From Ciona intestinalis (taxonomy: Eukaryota; Chordata; Ascidiacea; Phlebobranchia; Cionidae): a stretch of 64,000 bases of DNA. The notes under the pieces were generated by a model. The model ran no database searches and was not told the origin of the DNA. It saw nothing but the letters and a program-made list of their open reading frames with translations. The position numbers and the translations under genes were made by a program. Below, piece after piece: positions 38,201 through 50,058 of this stretch; the stretch's first letter is position 1; every line of letters begins with the position of its first letter. The stretch lies in the NCBI RefSeq assembly GCF_000224145.3, contig NC_020168.2, forward strand, positions 434,001 to 498,000, in the 5' to 3' direction.

Positions 38201-41200
38201 CGCTGCAATCTGTCAAGTTCAAGTGGGATGGAAGACGAAACAAAGGCCACTGTTACGCAAAACATACGTCATCATTTCTGTGCAGCCGCTGCAATAAGGC
38301 GGCGATTACGGGAACGTTTGCTGGGTTATAATCATGCTATAGTACGCGCATGAAAACTGGACGGACCGGATTCGGTCGAATCACGACTCGCTGTGTCGCG
38401 GGGCATAACCACGGGCTATTGGGCAGAAGCGAGACATGTGGTCGTCTTAGTTGGCGTTTGTGCAAGAGCGGTTAAACTGTGGTATCGCGGTGGTGGAGGA
38501 GCTATTTATATCAACAGCTGCCGTTACATTAACAATCAAACTACTATAATAGCGGCTTCCTCTAGCCGGGCAGACTACTGGCGATTCCCCACGCGCAAGA
38601 ACATGTCATATATACCAATTACTCTTGTAATAACACTGGACCACTTAACCCTAAGTCAACAAAATCAAAGCAGTTTAAACCTCTCGTCGACCTACATTGG
38701 CAGCAGATCATAAATTACCAGTGGTTGTCTTAATCTTGTTTCAATCGGAAACAGACTACTTCATTCTATTCCGTTTGTTTCAAACCTCGGGCATTTAAAA
38801 TGTAAATAAGTAGTAAATCTCCCTCGGGTATAAAACGACAGCAGAATACAGTAGCATGGGATTATGCACAATTTCTTGATGCAGCTCACACGTATTTAGG
38901 ACTCACCATTGCTGAAAAGTAAAACTCGTCAAATTCTTGTCGTTGAAGAATCAGATCTTCGATAGAATCGGCAACGACAGAGAAACGTTGCTGGAGCGAG
39001 TCGCTGTTTTCGCTACACCAGTCCAATATCTGTGTATAGGGTGGTTAGTTGGTTGCCATATAAGGTGGGAGAAGTCAACACAACCGCTCAAATAACATAG
39101 AGTGGTTATCATAGAGCTCATATTTGATGCTTCAGGCATTCCCGACTAGAAGCAATTAAGTGAAGTTTACAAAAAATAAACATTGGATCTAAGATATGGG
39201 AAATAACATATGGGATTTAACTTTGCTTTTTGAACTTTTTCCATCAAGGGGGCATATATAGTACCGTGGTCAAAGATAATACATAGTATTGAATATCCTG
39301 TTTTTTCCCAATCGTGTTTTAACAATTAACAACGCCTTTAGAGTGTAAGGGGACGATAAAGGATATGAATATACAGACAAGCTTGCCCCAACCAACCATA
39401 CCAAATATATACTGTTGCTGTAGTGCATATATACTTGTAATTTGACTTTTGGCCATTGTTCCAAACTTGGTATTTGGGTTAAGCTTAACTGATCAACCAT
39501 TGAGTTTAAATATGGCGTGTCCAATTATACGCAATGACGTGCTGGGTCATCAGTTTATCACACCCGATGCGTGCATAATATTATCATCGCAACCATAGAT
39601 CGATTAGTTAACCAGATACGAACTGCTTAGTTGCGAAACCAAATTATAAAAAGCAGGCGTTTTATGATTATTCGCGCATATTTTAGCCTTATAGTAGGGC
39701 AGTTTAGTAAATTAATATTAACACAAATTATGAACATTTTTTTCTTGTTAAAATAACCGCCTCATTCGCAACGTAGAGTTTTTTTCTAAATATATAGTAA
39801 GGTGGGGGAAGATGGGACATATGTTTATTCTCTTTTCTTGTCTTGTTTAGTAGAAAACAAAGAAAATTCAACAAATTATAAAACTATGTTTTCAAGACTC
39901 CCATAAACCGTTGTTAATTATTTAAAACACGATCAAACTATTTAAATATTATGTGATAAAAGGGTCCCATCTTCCCCCTCCTTACTATATAGTAGGGCGG
40001 GGGAAGATAGGAGACCTTTAGCACAAAATACCCAGATATCCTGAGTATGTTTAAACATTTAACAACGGTATAAGGGGGTCGTCAGGGTACAGTTTTATAA
40101 TTTTTTGAATGCCCTTGGTTTACTACCAATTGGGACGAGAAAATGGAATGCAAAGGTGTCCCATTTTCCCCTACTATATGCCAAAACGTAAACGTCGTGT
40201 ATGGCTAACTATACGCTAACCGCTAGTGTGAGAATATTATAACATACGTGTATATAATGTAACCTCTGGCGGCTAACTGTTGACAAGTACAGATAAGACA
40301 AACAACGTGGGGTATTTACATCATTTCGCCGGTTAAATGGCTTGTTGTTGTTGTTGAATAACACGACGTCAAATGCAACGCTCTCTAATCCTGTGGTATA
40401 GACAGCTGACGCAGCCTTATTAACACGCGCTTAGTTAAACCGCAACCTTGAACGGTGGTATATACACGAGTTGCATAACACTTTATTGAAGTGTGGGGAA
40501 ACAAAGCCTGTTTTAGCGATGTATTTATACTGTTGGGTAATATTGATAACTTTACTAAATAATATAGTTTTTGACGGTGTTAAAGTATATTAACGCTCCT
40601 CTTACAGTCGTGAGGATAAGGTTATACATTCTTTGTTTACCACCAAATGTTACGATAAAAGAGAATGAAAACCATCTTACTTCAACTTAATATATGTGTG
40701 ACCGCACTGCATTTAATATTATATCTCAAAAGATATTTTACCGAGAAATTTTATATCTCTTATTAAGGTTGTTTTGTAATATTCCAAATGCGAAATGCTT
40801 CGGTTTTGGAATAAACTGTATTAAGATGAACATATAGATTAAACCACTTATTAATTCCCACGCGTTTTAAATCGAATATGTTTTAGAAGGTAGATATTTA
40901 GAACTCACATAATCACACGATTTCTCAAACTCTTTGACGAGCAAGTGCCTCTCTAAAGATAGCAAGCGATCGTCGGCAATTTGGACGAATCTGGTCACAG
41001 CTTCGTTTGCTGCACTGTAACTTGATTGGACGAGCTCGGCACATGACCTGTTTAAATTAACCAATGGGTGAACGGGATGGAAAAGTCTTTGTTAAGAGGA
41101 TTAAATGCAAGATTGCTGGTTGGAAGTTGATTCAAACGCACTTAAAGAATATAGGAGTTTATAATGCGTGTTTCACTTAACAATCTGATGTGAAATTGGT

Positions 41201-44200
41201 GTTTTTATATTGATAGTTGCTGATTGAACCACGTATGTGGTGGGACTTTAGAAATCTTGTCTTAAACGCAAACAGTTGCTATCGTTCACCTACTAGCTAG
41301 TAGCTACCGCACATAAAATGAAATTAAGTCCGTGTTTTATACGCGGAAAACCATTTAAATCTAAAAAAAAAGTTTTCAAAGTTGTTTTGTTGCATTATAA
41401 ATCTGGGAGCTCTTCTCTACAGTTACCAGTTTTATATTTTTAAATATTAACATAAGTTGAATGCATAATCGTAACGAACCACGCATCAGTTGTTCCGTCT
41501 TGCGACAATTGCTGAAGGATTCTTTGTCCTCGGTCCCGAAGATTCGAAACTTGCCGATCGTCCAGCAGCTGAGTCATGTCTTTATGATGCTGACTCAGCT
41601 GCATTCGCGTCTCGGTGGCGGAGTCGGGAAGGGATTGTGACGTCATAGAAAGACCGTGGCGAGCGAAATTGTGCCGGACGTTTTCGCAGAAATGCAAAAA
41701 CGAATCAACGACCTAGAAATAGAAATGCACCATTGTATAATCTGTCTCAAAACTCCTTTGAGAAAAATAACAAAGCAAAAATTTGAATCAATTTAATTGA
41801 TTTATATGTAGCAACATATAGACCTTAAATTTAAACACGGCGTTACCAACAAATTAAAATACGATGCCACCTTTCGTATTAAGGTTTTTGTATTATAGAA
41901 GGGTCAGGTGGAAAAAAGATGAGATACCTTTAGCTCATAATATCCAAATATCCTGATCGTGTTTTAAACAATTAAAAAAAATAAGGCAGTCGTGAGGTTT
42001 TATAATTCTTTGAATGTTCTTTGTTTACTACCAGATGGTACGAGAAAGAAAATGGAATAAAAAGGTGTCCTATCTTTCCCACTCTACTATATAATATTGT
42101 TTACAAAGAAATAAAAATTTCGACGCAAAAATTAGGATCAAGATTTAGTTCACTGCATATAATAGCACAGACCACGAAATTAAACATCATCAACAGTAGG
42201 TTGCTGACTTGTGGATTATAAATTGAAATTATTGTATTTATTAAGCTTACCAGGCGGTTCTGAATCCACTCGGCTTGTGAGAATTGCAATTCTCCGCCCA
42301 ACTGAACAAGCAAGTTCTTTGAATCGATGAATTCCTCCAAGTCACTGTCACTACTTACGATCTCACACTGTAATGAAAATACAATACTTGAAAGAGGAAT
42401 CGAAGTTCTGACTGTCTGAAGTATTACTTTATTAGTCGTTAACGACGATGATACGAACAAGCGGCATGTGAGTGGGCTACGCATTCCTGATATAAAAAAA
42501 GTGATTTCACACTACGGGCCTATAGAGCTAGAGGCCTTTTGTTTGTCCGTGTTAAAGGAGAACTGAATTATTATAACACTACAATTACACATATCTATAC
42601 TATTAATGAGCTGAATCTACAACTTCATTTTTTTCGTTCAAAACGAAACGATACCATTTTTAAGTTACCGGTGTATATAAAATATAAGTGACGATTACTC
42701 GAATACACTACTTTTTAACGAAACAACTGGATTGTATATTTACCTCAGTTTGGATTATCTGTATTAGACTGTATCTGTATTACACCAGACATAAAATTTG
42801 ACTTCTCCTTTAACGTGAGCAAACAAAAGGCAAGCCCGTAGGCCCGTAGTATGAAATCACTTTTTTATATGAGGAATGTGTAGTCACACTTACACGCGTC
42901 GTGTTGGTATATCGTCACTAACGACTAATTTAAACACAAGGTTTACGGGACGTGGTATCTTGACGACGATCGTAATGACTAACTGCATATCTTACCTCAA
43001 CATTGAACAAGTTTTTAACGATGGGTTGAAGCAATGACGAGGCGTCACTTAGGATAAGCACTTTCTTAATACATTCCGGTGAGTTGTTCTGTTTAAATAT
43101 AACGTTAATCATTTGTATTTTGTTGCGTAAATTTGGATTGGTAAGGATTGAAAGTGTTGGGATCAAAGTTGAGTTGAGTAAACATACTGTTTGCATTGAC
43201 ACAAGGCATGGATGGGCGTATTCCTTATTCACATATGCGTGACATCATAACCAGCTGGAGATATTTCGAGCAGAAGGCCATGGACTAATCTCTTAGTTAT
43301 AATACCATGACACATGAAAAAATAGGACAAGTACAATATCCTCACATGACCACGTACTTGATATATATGAAGTGCTTCAAGGATGGCAGAGGCAGATGTG
43401 TCATAAGCTCCTCTTTCATCAATCAATAGGCAAACACCATGAACACGCGATCTGTGTAAAACAAACGTGATACCAACGTGTGCCGAGCACATAAATCAAC
43501 ATAAAGTTATTTGAGCAGGTTTTACAGCGACTCTGAATCTTTAACGCGACCGAGATATATGCAAATGGAACTTACGTTAAATAGAGCAGATATCTAGTCA
43601 ACGCGATGCTGCCAACGTTACACTTTTGCCACACAATTTCATCTGCAAATATGATCAATAGCGACTGGTTGCTCTTGTCTGTAGCGCCTGTTAATAAACA
43701 TTTTATAACAATATTTATGACGTATGTGACGCCAAACATACTTTTTTTTCTCTGGTGGTAAATCAGCGATTCAAGAATGTCATGCAACTATTTCGCTTTG
43801 CAGTGATAGTGGACACTCAATTATTAGGTACTTGTTACTTACAAGTGAATATTGTTCTTAACCGTTTACTAAACATTCATTGATTTAAAAAAAAAACATT
43901 TTTTGAAAGACATTAAATCACTGAAAGCGCTTACAAAATGTCTAAATCTGTTTTAAAGACGCGTAATTTAACGCGATAAGCTATTTATTATAATGATTAA
44001 GGTTACATAATGCGCTAGAAAAAAAAGAAATTAAACGGCTTTAAAACCTCAATCTTTTTCACAACAAAGTAGGATACTCAATTAATTACGTGCCAGAACG
44101 TTAGTAGTTATAAAGGTCAAACTTATTCACCTGGTAACACGGCAACGTTTGAATAAACCAGATCCAAGGAAATCTCGCTCGCTTGCTCAGGGGTTCGTAA

Positions 44201-45939
44201 TTTTAAACAAGGATTAAATGAGGTCTCAAAAGCACCTGTTTAAGATACATTGCATTTATATATATTTATAAAATAAAAAAGCCTTTTTTAAATAAGTACA
44301 TTTTAACAAAAAAAGTACATTAACCCGTTAAAATACATTGTATTTATAAAGTAAAAATGACTTTTTTAATTTAATACATTTTAACTAGAAACTACATTAG
44401 TCTAATCCTGTTAGGTTGTAACGGCTGTTTACTCACAAAATACAGCCTATTGTGAAGTAACACTTAGACCTAGATAATCTAACCGCGTTTAAACTAATTG
44501 TTCGGGACCATTATAGTCTGAAACCTGAAGCAATACTGTGTGAAACAAGCGCGTAGTACTATTGTTGGAGTATTACATCTTTAACAGGGCAGCTGTGGTT
44601 GTAGCCATGGGGCAAAATGGTTAAGAAAATAAACAGATGTAGTTACAGACGGCTGACAGTTTAAGTGTCTGTGTGCTGCCCAATGGTGAGAAAAGAACAA
44701 TTTAGTTGTAGTAGTTTTTTAATCAATTTCTATCTATGTTTTATATAGGATAAATCAAAACATTTACATTGTTCATATTGCTGCCAAAAAGTAATTTAAC
44801 ACAAATTTAATAAAAAAATAATTAAATATATAAATTTAATAACCACCTTTGGTCTGCTCCGTATTTTTCTTTTCTGGCCCACAATACACAAAGTCATCTC
44901 GTTTCATTTCTTCTTTGGAAAGGGTGGAATAATTCCTTTGTTTACGTCGGGCAACTGTATTTATCCAACCAACAGGAACAGAGGCTGAGAACGAAGTATT
45001 GGAAGCCACTGGTCCGTTACGTATGCCTAAATTAAGGTCTGCAAAGTTTTCACTGCACTCAGGGGTGGGTGGGGAGGCTGACTTTGTGCTCTGCTGCACA
45101 AAATCAACAATTTTTAATACTGGTTGTGATTTTGACTTCACAAAATGTTTTTTCGGCTCTGGTGAAACAGGACACTGATCATCGGAGAAGGAAACTTCCA
45201 GTAAACGTGACACTTCGTCACTGGAAGAGTGATCTCCGAAAGGATCCACAGGACTTCCTGGAAGAGACTCATCATCACTTGAGTCAAAACAATCATCAAG
45301 TTCTTTGGAAAATTTCCCCCGGTTGCTCCGGAGAGATGTGTTAAGTAGCTCACAATAGCTCTCTTTATCTACAGAGGACTGAAGTTCCGCTAAACGACCG
45401 GTATTTCCAGATGTTAAACAATCAAACGATAGAGCTGTAACCGGACCTGGTTTCCCTGCCGCTTGCTCTTTTGTCTCAGCGAATTCTTCCGTTGTTTTTA
45501 CAGATCTTGAATCGAACCCATGTAAACAATAGCCCGCCTGGAGCGTTGAATCAATCTCTTCTCTGACATTTAATCCACTGTCTATGGCATCAAGAATTGA
45601 GCTCATAATACATTGGCAATCCGCCAATATTTCTTTGTCGTCTAATTCATTAACCGATAAATTCCTTCCACAACAATCTTCAATATCTCTTATTTCAGTG
45701 GCTGGTTCCGCATCATCTTTATTGCTTTGTCCTGTTTCTGTATTTTGTCCAACATTGTCAAGTGAAACAAATTCAATATTTGACATTGACACACCTTTGT
45801 ATAATTCGTCCCCGTTCAAATCTTTTGGAATCAAAGGAATATTCACTGAAGCATCACATACTTGACTTAGAACGCAATTCAATACTGATTCGACCTCTTT
45901 TATGTCACCCAACACCAAATTATTAGGCTCCATTGTCAC
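20268..45939 (-). CDS. PLEKHG4: Rho guanine-nucleotide exchange factor, PLEKHG4/ARHGEF40 (puratrophin-1/Solo) family
   Basis: Minus-strand exons: 44847-45939, 44131-44235, 43576-43678, 43358-43451, 42996-43088, 42251-42367, 41480-41712, 40909-41047, 38907-39029, 26283-26474, 25059-25193, 24797-24931, 24131-24600, 23988-24063, 23468-23641, 22840-22999, 22464-22645, 22071-22205, 21554-21740, 20886-21290, 20584-20687 and (tentative) 20268-20291, about 1,492 aa. Residues 1-364 are acidic and Ser-rich. About 400-515 form a CRAL-TRIO-like fold (HGVCLLIDERG, KKVLILSDASSLLQP). About 525-855 are spectrin-like helices. A low-complexity linker follows. The DH domain (1011-1210) has ALYSKNKP and LASYLLKPVQRMGKYALLL. 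The PH domain (1210-1315) has RRVFLFEDLVLFSKP and ITENIGDSGIKFEIWFRRRR. The tail has TRASIAVSSFDHSS, as in human ARHGEF40/PLEKHG4B. The family activates Rho GTPases at cytoskeletal structures. The last exon and the weak exon-1 donor (GTGGTT) are the least certain parts. Confidence 0.85.
21745..21850 (-). repeat. SINE tail, its 3' end next to a RhoGEF splice acceptor
   Basis: On the minus strand it reads GTAAGCGGGGACGAAATGC, ACACCTGTGC, GATAAATAGATTACATTTCA, and stops ~15 nt before the acceptor of exon 21554-21740. Confidence 0.7.
26146..26282 (+). repeat. SINE tail abutting a RhoGEF splice donor
   Basis: Reads CGTGGTAACTTGTAAGCGGC, ACACCCGTGTTATAACGAC, GCCCCACCACGCAAGGATAA, ends ATTCATTAATTTATTCTTAC and runs straight into the (minus-strand) donor of exon 26283-26474. 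Confidence 0.75.
27659..27838. mobile_element. Palindromic MITE copy (RhoGEF long intron)
   Basis: Ends AGAGTGGGAAGATGGCACAC and GTCTTCTCCCAATGTACTA, with the core CCATAGACCGTTGTTAATT. Confidence 0.75.
29543..29731. mobile_element. MITE copy, divergent subfamily
   Basis: Ends CTATGGGGTAAGATGGATAT and CCCATCTTACCCCAACCTA. The core differs (AACGCTAGTTAATAGTCG) but keeps CACCAAATGGGACGATAAAA. Confidence 0.7.
33411..33592. mobile_element. Palindromic MITE copy
   Basis: Ends CAGTAGGTGGGGTAAGACGG and TCCCATCTTTCCCCATCAT, with the core CCTTACCGTGTTTTAAACAA. Confidence 0.8.
39259..39402. mobile_element. Degenerate MITE copy
   Basis: Fragments of both ends (GTACCGTGGTCAAAGATAAT and GCTTGCCCCAACCAACCAT) with AATCGTGTTTTAACAATTAA between them. 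Confidence 0.5.
39793..40178. mobile_element. Two MITE copies joined end to end, sharing TATA
   Basis: The first copy runs from 39793 (TATAGTAAGGTGGGGGAAG) to about 39988 (CTTCCCCCTCCTTACTA). The second begins at once (TATAGTAGGGCGGGGGAAGA) and ends near 40178 (CCCATTTTCCCCTACTA). Their inner strands run in opposite orientation. Confidence 0.85.
40532..40692. mobile_element. Degenerate MITE copy
   Basis: Keeps GTCGTGAGGATAAGGTTATA, CATTCTTTGTTTACCACC and the right end ACCATCTTACTTCAACTTA; the left end is worn. Confidence 0.55.
41896..42090. mobile_element. Palindromic MITE copy
   Basis: Ends AGAAGGGTCAGGTGGAAAAA and GTCCTATCTTTCCCACTCTA, with the core CCTGATCGTGTTTTAAACAA. It lies in a RhoGEF intron. 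Confidence 0.8.
44248..44398 (+). repeat. Imperfect tandem duplication, ~75-bp unit
   Basis: ATACATTGCATTTATA...ACATTTTAAC and then ATACATTGTATTTATA...ACATTTTAAC. AT-rich, in the first RhoGEF intron. Confidence 0.55.
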
Positions 45940-46890
45940 TTTAAGTGAGCGTGACCTTTAATACATATATTTAATGGGGGCTTCAGAAAAGAAGAAGGGC
46001 AGGAACCTATACCAGGTTTTATGCTGTTTTTGATCTAAAATGGATGAATAAATGATAAAATGGGTTAGAAAATAATTACAGTATAAATTTTGATACCAAA
46101 ATAAGGTATTGAAATAAATTAAACCATTTGATCTTTAAAACATTAGACTTTTTGTTGTTGCGGTAGGTCGTAACAGCCAATGCCAAATAAATATGTCTCC
46201 ACTGCAAAACATACTTATATACGACAGGATAAAATAAATAAAAAAAACACCTTTTTAGTTGGTTAAAATTAAACACACGCGTCTCAACAAACAACACGCT
46301 ATTTAAATCCAACTTCTACGTTGTTCCGCTTGTTTAGCAAACTGAATTGAAATCGAGATGGGCTTGAGTTTAAATAGTTATCTTTGCTGCCACCTATCGA
46401 CCAGTAGACAAAGTGGAATTTACGTTTTCAATCGGGGACACTAAGGTTTTTTCAAAAAAAAAAAAAAAATTTTGACTTTTTCTGAATTTTTATGTTTAAT
46501 TATTGCTAAGAGTGCATTTTATGCAGAATACACCTTAAGTCATTGCATTTACTGTACGTTGCTAAACCCCACAAAGAAAAAGTCAAAACAGAGACATCAG
46601 GAGGTAAAAACGTGAATGTAGTCGTGAAGTTTTAAAATGGCGGATGGCGTGGTTGGTCGGTAAAGTCTATGATCGTAAATTTTAGTTTACAGTTAATCAA
46701 TGTGTGTTGCAATGGTTTTATTGTTACTGTTAAATAAGTGTAATTAGACAGTACTATATTTATAATCTATTTGTGTCGAAATTAACTGTACTCATACAAC
46801 AGATCTAATTTTCTGTTTGTCTTTCCAATTTTTAAATTAGCGTAAATAAGTGTAAGTATATACGTTTGCGATTACGTGTTACGGAAAAAA
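45940..46890. promoter_or_regulatory. Divergent upstream region of RhoGEF (-) and PRPF39 (+)
   Basis: About 950 bp between two outward start codons, so it should hold both promoters. It contains an A(14+) run near 46450. TTTTTAAATTAG ~50 bp before the PRPF39 ATG could be a spliced-leader acceptor. The frame at 46076-46312 is not protein-like. Confidence 0.45.
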
Positions 46891-49491
46891 ATGCGACGAA
46901 GCAAACGGAAATCCGGTGCAAAAGGAAAGAAGGCAGAAAAAGACGAAACGGACGACTCTTTGACCCCCAACGAAGAAGTGGATTCACAAGAATCTACAGC
47001 AGAAGAAGGTATGGAAAGGTCAAGTGACTCGGAAAACAACACACAGGAAAATTCTGAAGTTGCTGCCAATGATGAAACAGAAAAACAAGTTGTAAAAAGC
47101 ACTGAAGAAACNNNNNNNNNNNNNNNNNNNNNNNNNNNNNNNNNNNNNNNNNNNNNNNNNNATGAAGACGCAGTGAAAGAATCTAAAAGTTAAACTGCTG
47201 ACGAAGAATCTATAAGTGAAGATGCAGCGGAAGAAAATCCAGAAATGGAAGTTGACAGCGCGGCGGATGAAGGAGCAAATTATGTCACGCTGGATACTGT
47301 GTCGAACCATGATGGGGATTCTGATGATGGGAAAGATGATGAAAAAATAGTGGAGGAGGAAACGAGGAGCAAATCTCCAGAGCCAATATCTGATGTTGAG
47401 GATGATCCGGAGGTTGGAGATCCTCCTTGTTTTGATGATGATAGCATCCCTATTGTTCCCGAGGAAGAAGTTAAAGTGAAAGTCAAAGAGTCGGAAGAAT
47501 ATCTTCGGTATTGGAAAATGGTAGTGGACAGTCCACATGATTTCACAGCCTGGACTTACCTGTTGCAGTTGGTTGAGCAAGATCGTAAGATGGCGCTTGC
47601 TCGAAGGGCTTACAACAACTTCTTTAAGCGGTATCCACTCTGCTATGGTTACTGGAAAAAGTTTTCTGAAATTGAAAGAAAGAAGGGGAATTTGATAAAA
47701 GCACAAGTGATTTTGGAAAGAGGTGTTCGTGCCATTCCACTAAGTATTGATCTGTGGGTACATGTGATTGATTTCTATATTAAACATTATAAAGGTCCTG
47801 ATGCTGGGAGCAAAAAGGTTCGGATAGTGTTTGAACGAGCAATGAAAGCTGCTGGGGAGGAGTTTCGATCGGAGAAACTTTGGAACAAATACATAAAATG
47901 GGAAATTGACAACAAAAATTGGATAAATGTCATGAAACTTTATGATAGAGCCATGTCCACACAAACACAACACTATTCAATATTTTTCAACGACCTGAAG
48001 GAGTTTGTGAACACGCACGCACCTCAGGATCTTCTTATGCCGGAAGCATTTGAAAAACTTCTTTCTGAGGTTCGAGTGACACCTCCACTTCCAACATTAG
48101 AGAAACGGGAGCAGAACAAACAAAAAGAGAAAGCAAAGAAAAATCCGGATGCGATTGATATCGATAGTGAAAGTGATGAAGATGAGGGAGCGACTGTGGA
48201 TGATGTGGACATGGAGGAAGCTCCTCCAGGTGTGGAGGAACACGAAAAACCTCCGAATGAGGAGGAGCAGAAACACATGCGTCAGTTGATCATTAAAGAG
48301 AAAAAGAAAATATTTGAGGCAACCGAGAGAATTGTCACCAAAATCTGGGCTTTTGAGGAAGGGGTCAAACGGCCGTACTTCCATGTTAAACAGCTGGAAC
48401 GGGCTCAGTTGAAAAATTGGAGAGAGTATTTAGATATGGAGATTAACAATGGGAATCACCATAGAATTGTGCTGCTGTTTGAACGCTGCCTTATTGCCTG
48501 TGCGTTGTATGAGGATTTTTGGCTCAAATATGCAAAGTATATGTCTAATCATGATGTGGTGAAGGCAGGCAAGATATATGAGCGTGCTTGTACGATTCAT
48601 TTACCCAAGAAACCCACAATTCATATGCAGTGGGCAGCTCATGAAGAGTTGCAGGGCAACACCTCCACTGCAATTGAAATCCTGGAAAACCTGAACAAGG
48701 TCTTGCCGGGGATGGCCATGATTAAAATGCGCCGAGTTGCCCTTCAGCGCAGAGCAGGTAACATACAAGCAGCTGAAGATATACTTATAAGCTATGTTAC
48801 TGTTGCAGAAAAGGACAAAGAGATTTTGTTTTACACTCGCAAACTAGCATGGTTCCTTTTTAAAATATCCAACAAGAAAGACGAAGCTCGGAAGTTACTA
48901 AAAGATTTGATTCCCAAGTTCAAGGAAGAGATTAACCTTTACAATGATTTAGTTGAAATGGAGTTCCAACATGCAAGCACGAGTTCCAACGACCAGGATG
49001 AGCTACTTGCTTTAGAAGCATTTGACTTAGCTATTGCGAACGAAAAATTTTCCGAGGACCAAAAATTCTCTTTTTCTCAAAGAAAACTAGAATTTCTAGA
49101 AGATTACGGGTGTGACGTGAAACGGTTGCAAAAAACTTACGAGGAACACCAGAAATTGGTTCGTAGTCAAAAAAAGCGGCACCAATCAGAAGCAGGAGAT
49201 GCTTCTAACCCAGCTGCTAAAAAAGCGAAAACTGATACACCGATTACTGTTGTAGCTTCCACGCCCAACCAACTATCGAACGGTTCTCGATATTCAGCAA
49301 CATCAAGCACTGCACCTGTAAGTTATGTTACAACACCAACACAGTCAACTACTGCAGCTTATTCAGCCACCGACCCTAGTCTGTATTATCAACAGAATTA
49401 TTGGAACTATCAGCAAAAAGCGAGCGAAAACCCGCAGTATAACTACAGCCAGTGGAGCCAGTACTACCAACAACAGCAAGGACACCAGTGA
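46891..49491 (+). CDS. PRPF39: Pre-mRNA-processing factor 39 (PRPF39), single exon, with a gap and an in-frame stop
   Basis: From ATG 46891 (MRRSKRKSGAKGKKAEKDE) an acidic frame runs into a 50-N gap (47112-47161), continues in the same frame, meets TAA at 47191-47193, and is then open from ATG 47245 to the stop at 49491 (748 aa). The conserved part is HAT-repeat protein: YWKMVVDSPHDFTAWTYLLQ, LCYGYWKKFSEIERKKGN, RAIPLSIDLWVHVIDFYIKH, EGVKRPYFHVKQLERAQL, LLFERCLIACALYEDFWLKY and FSQRKLEFLEDYGCDVK. These agree with human PRPF39 (669 aa) nearly to its end. The C-terminus is rich in Tyr/Gln/Trp. PRPF39 is an animal counterpart of yeast Prp39/Prp42, the U1 snRNP scaffold that helps 5' splice-site selection in the nucleus. 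The stop lies in an acidic, non-conserved stretch: it may be a sequencing error, a null allele, or a sign that translation starts at 47245. Confidence 0.9.
47112..47161. other. Assembly gap (50 N) inside PRPF39
   Basis: Fixed 50-N run in the acidic N-terminal coding region. The frame happens to be kept across it, but the true length is unknown. Confidence 0.99.
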
Positions 49492-50058
49492 ACCTGAACA
49501 TATGTTCTGTAAATAAGACACTAAATGCTGGTAATCGTTACCAAAAAAACTCTTTAGAATAGCTGTGTCATGTTTTTGCTTTTTATAATTGAAATTCCAA
49601 TTTCCAATGGACTCACTTGGCTCTTTTAAGTGTACTGCCACAGCTGGGTGTTTGTGTATCTTTTTTATTACAGCTTTAACTAGTTGTGAATGGAATAAAA
49701 ATGCTTCTGACATCTTCCGATAAATGCAAATACTGTTATGTTATGTAAATGCGAATAAATCTTTTTGTCAAATTCCAATGGCTGTACACCTGTACAGAAC
49801 ATTATTGTCACATCGCCAAATTTTGTTTCACAATGTCATTTCTTTGCTTAAACATAATTATAAAATAAAAAAATACTGCGTAGTCATTTCATCGAAGTGC
49901 TATGCCTGTGATTTAAATTGTATCAACAGGTTTGAAAATAAACCAATAAGTGAACTTACTTTTCCTACTCTTCAGAAGTTAAGCTTATAGGTAAAGGGTC
50001 TTTATTTGCTAGCAGTGTTTACAATGCGTTACTGGGTAACGTTTAAACGCATCTTCTG
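49492..50058. other. Convergent 3' region between PRPF39 and the NHL-repeat gene
   Basis: PRPF39 3' UTR with an AATAAA at about 49694, and beyond it the 3' flank of the NHL gene. No further gene is seen. Confidence 0.5.

Larger units (their letters stand above)
26475..38906 (-). other. 12.4-kb CpG-rich RhoGEF intron, no gene recognised
   Basis: This intron is several times longer than any other in the gene. Apart from MITE copies I see no repeat, RNA gene or protein-like frame. The frames at 28058-28771, 30452-31094, 34620-34974, 35603-36278 and 38125-38713 have no recognisable motif and overlap one another on both strands. CpG is visibly commoner than in the AT-rich gene bodies on either side. 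Six perfect TGACGTCA palindromes lie inside it and a seventh just outside at 25506. The likeliest content is regulatory DNA or an internal promoter for a short DH-PH isoform. That is inference. Confidence 0.5.

Noticed and set aside
47020-47706. 228-codon minus-strand frame opposite PRPF39
   Set aside because: Antisense shadow of the acidic, purine-rich PRPF39 coding strand, running through the N gap.
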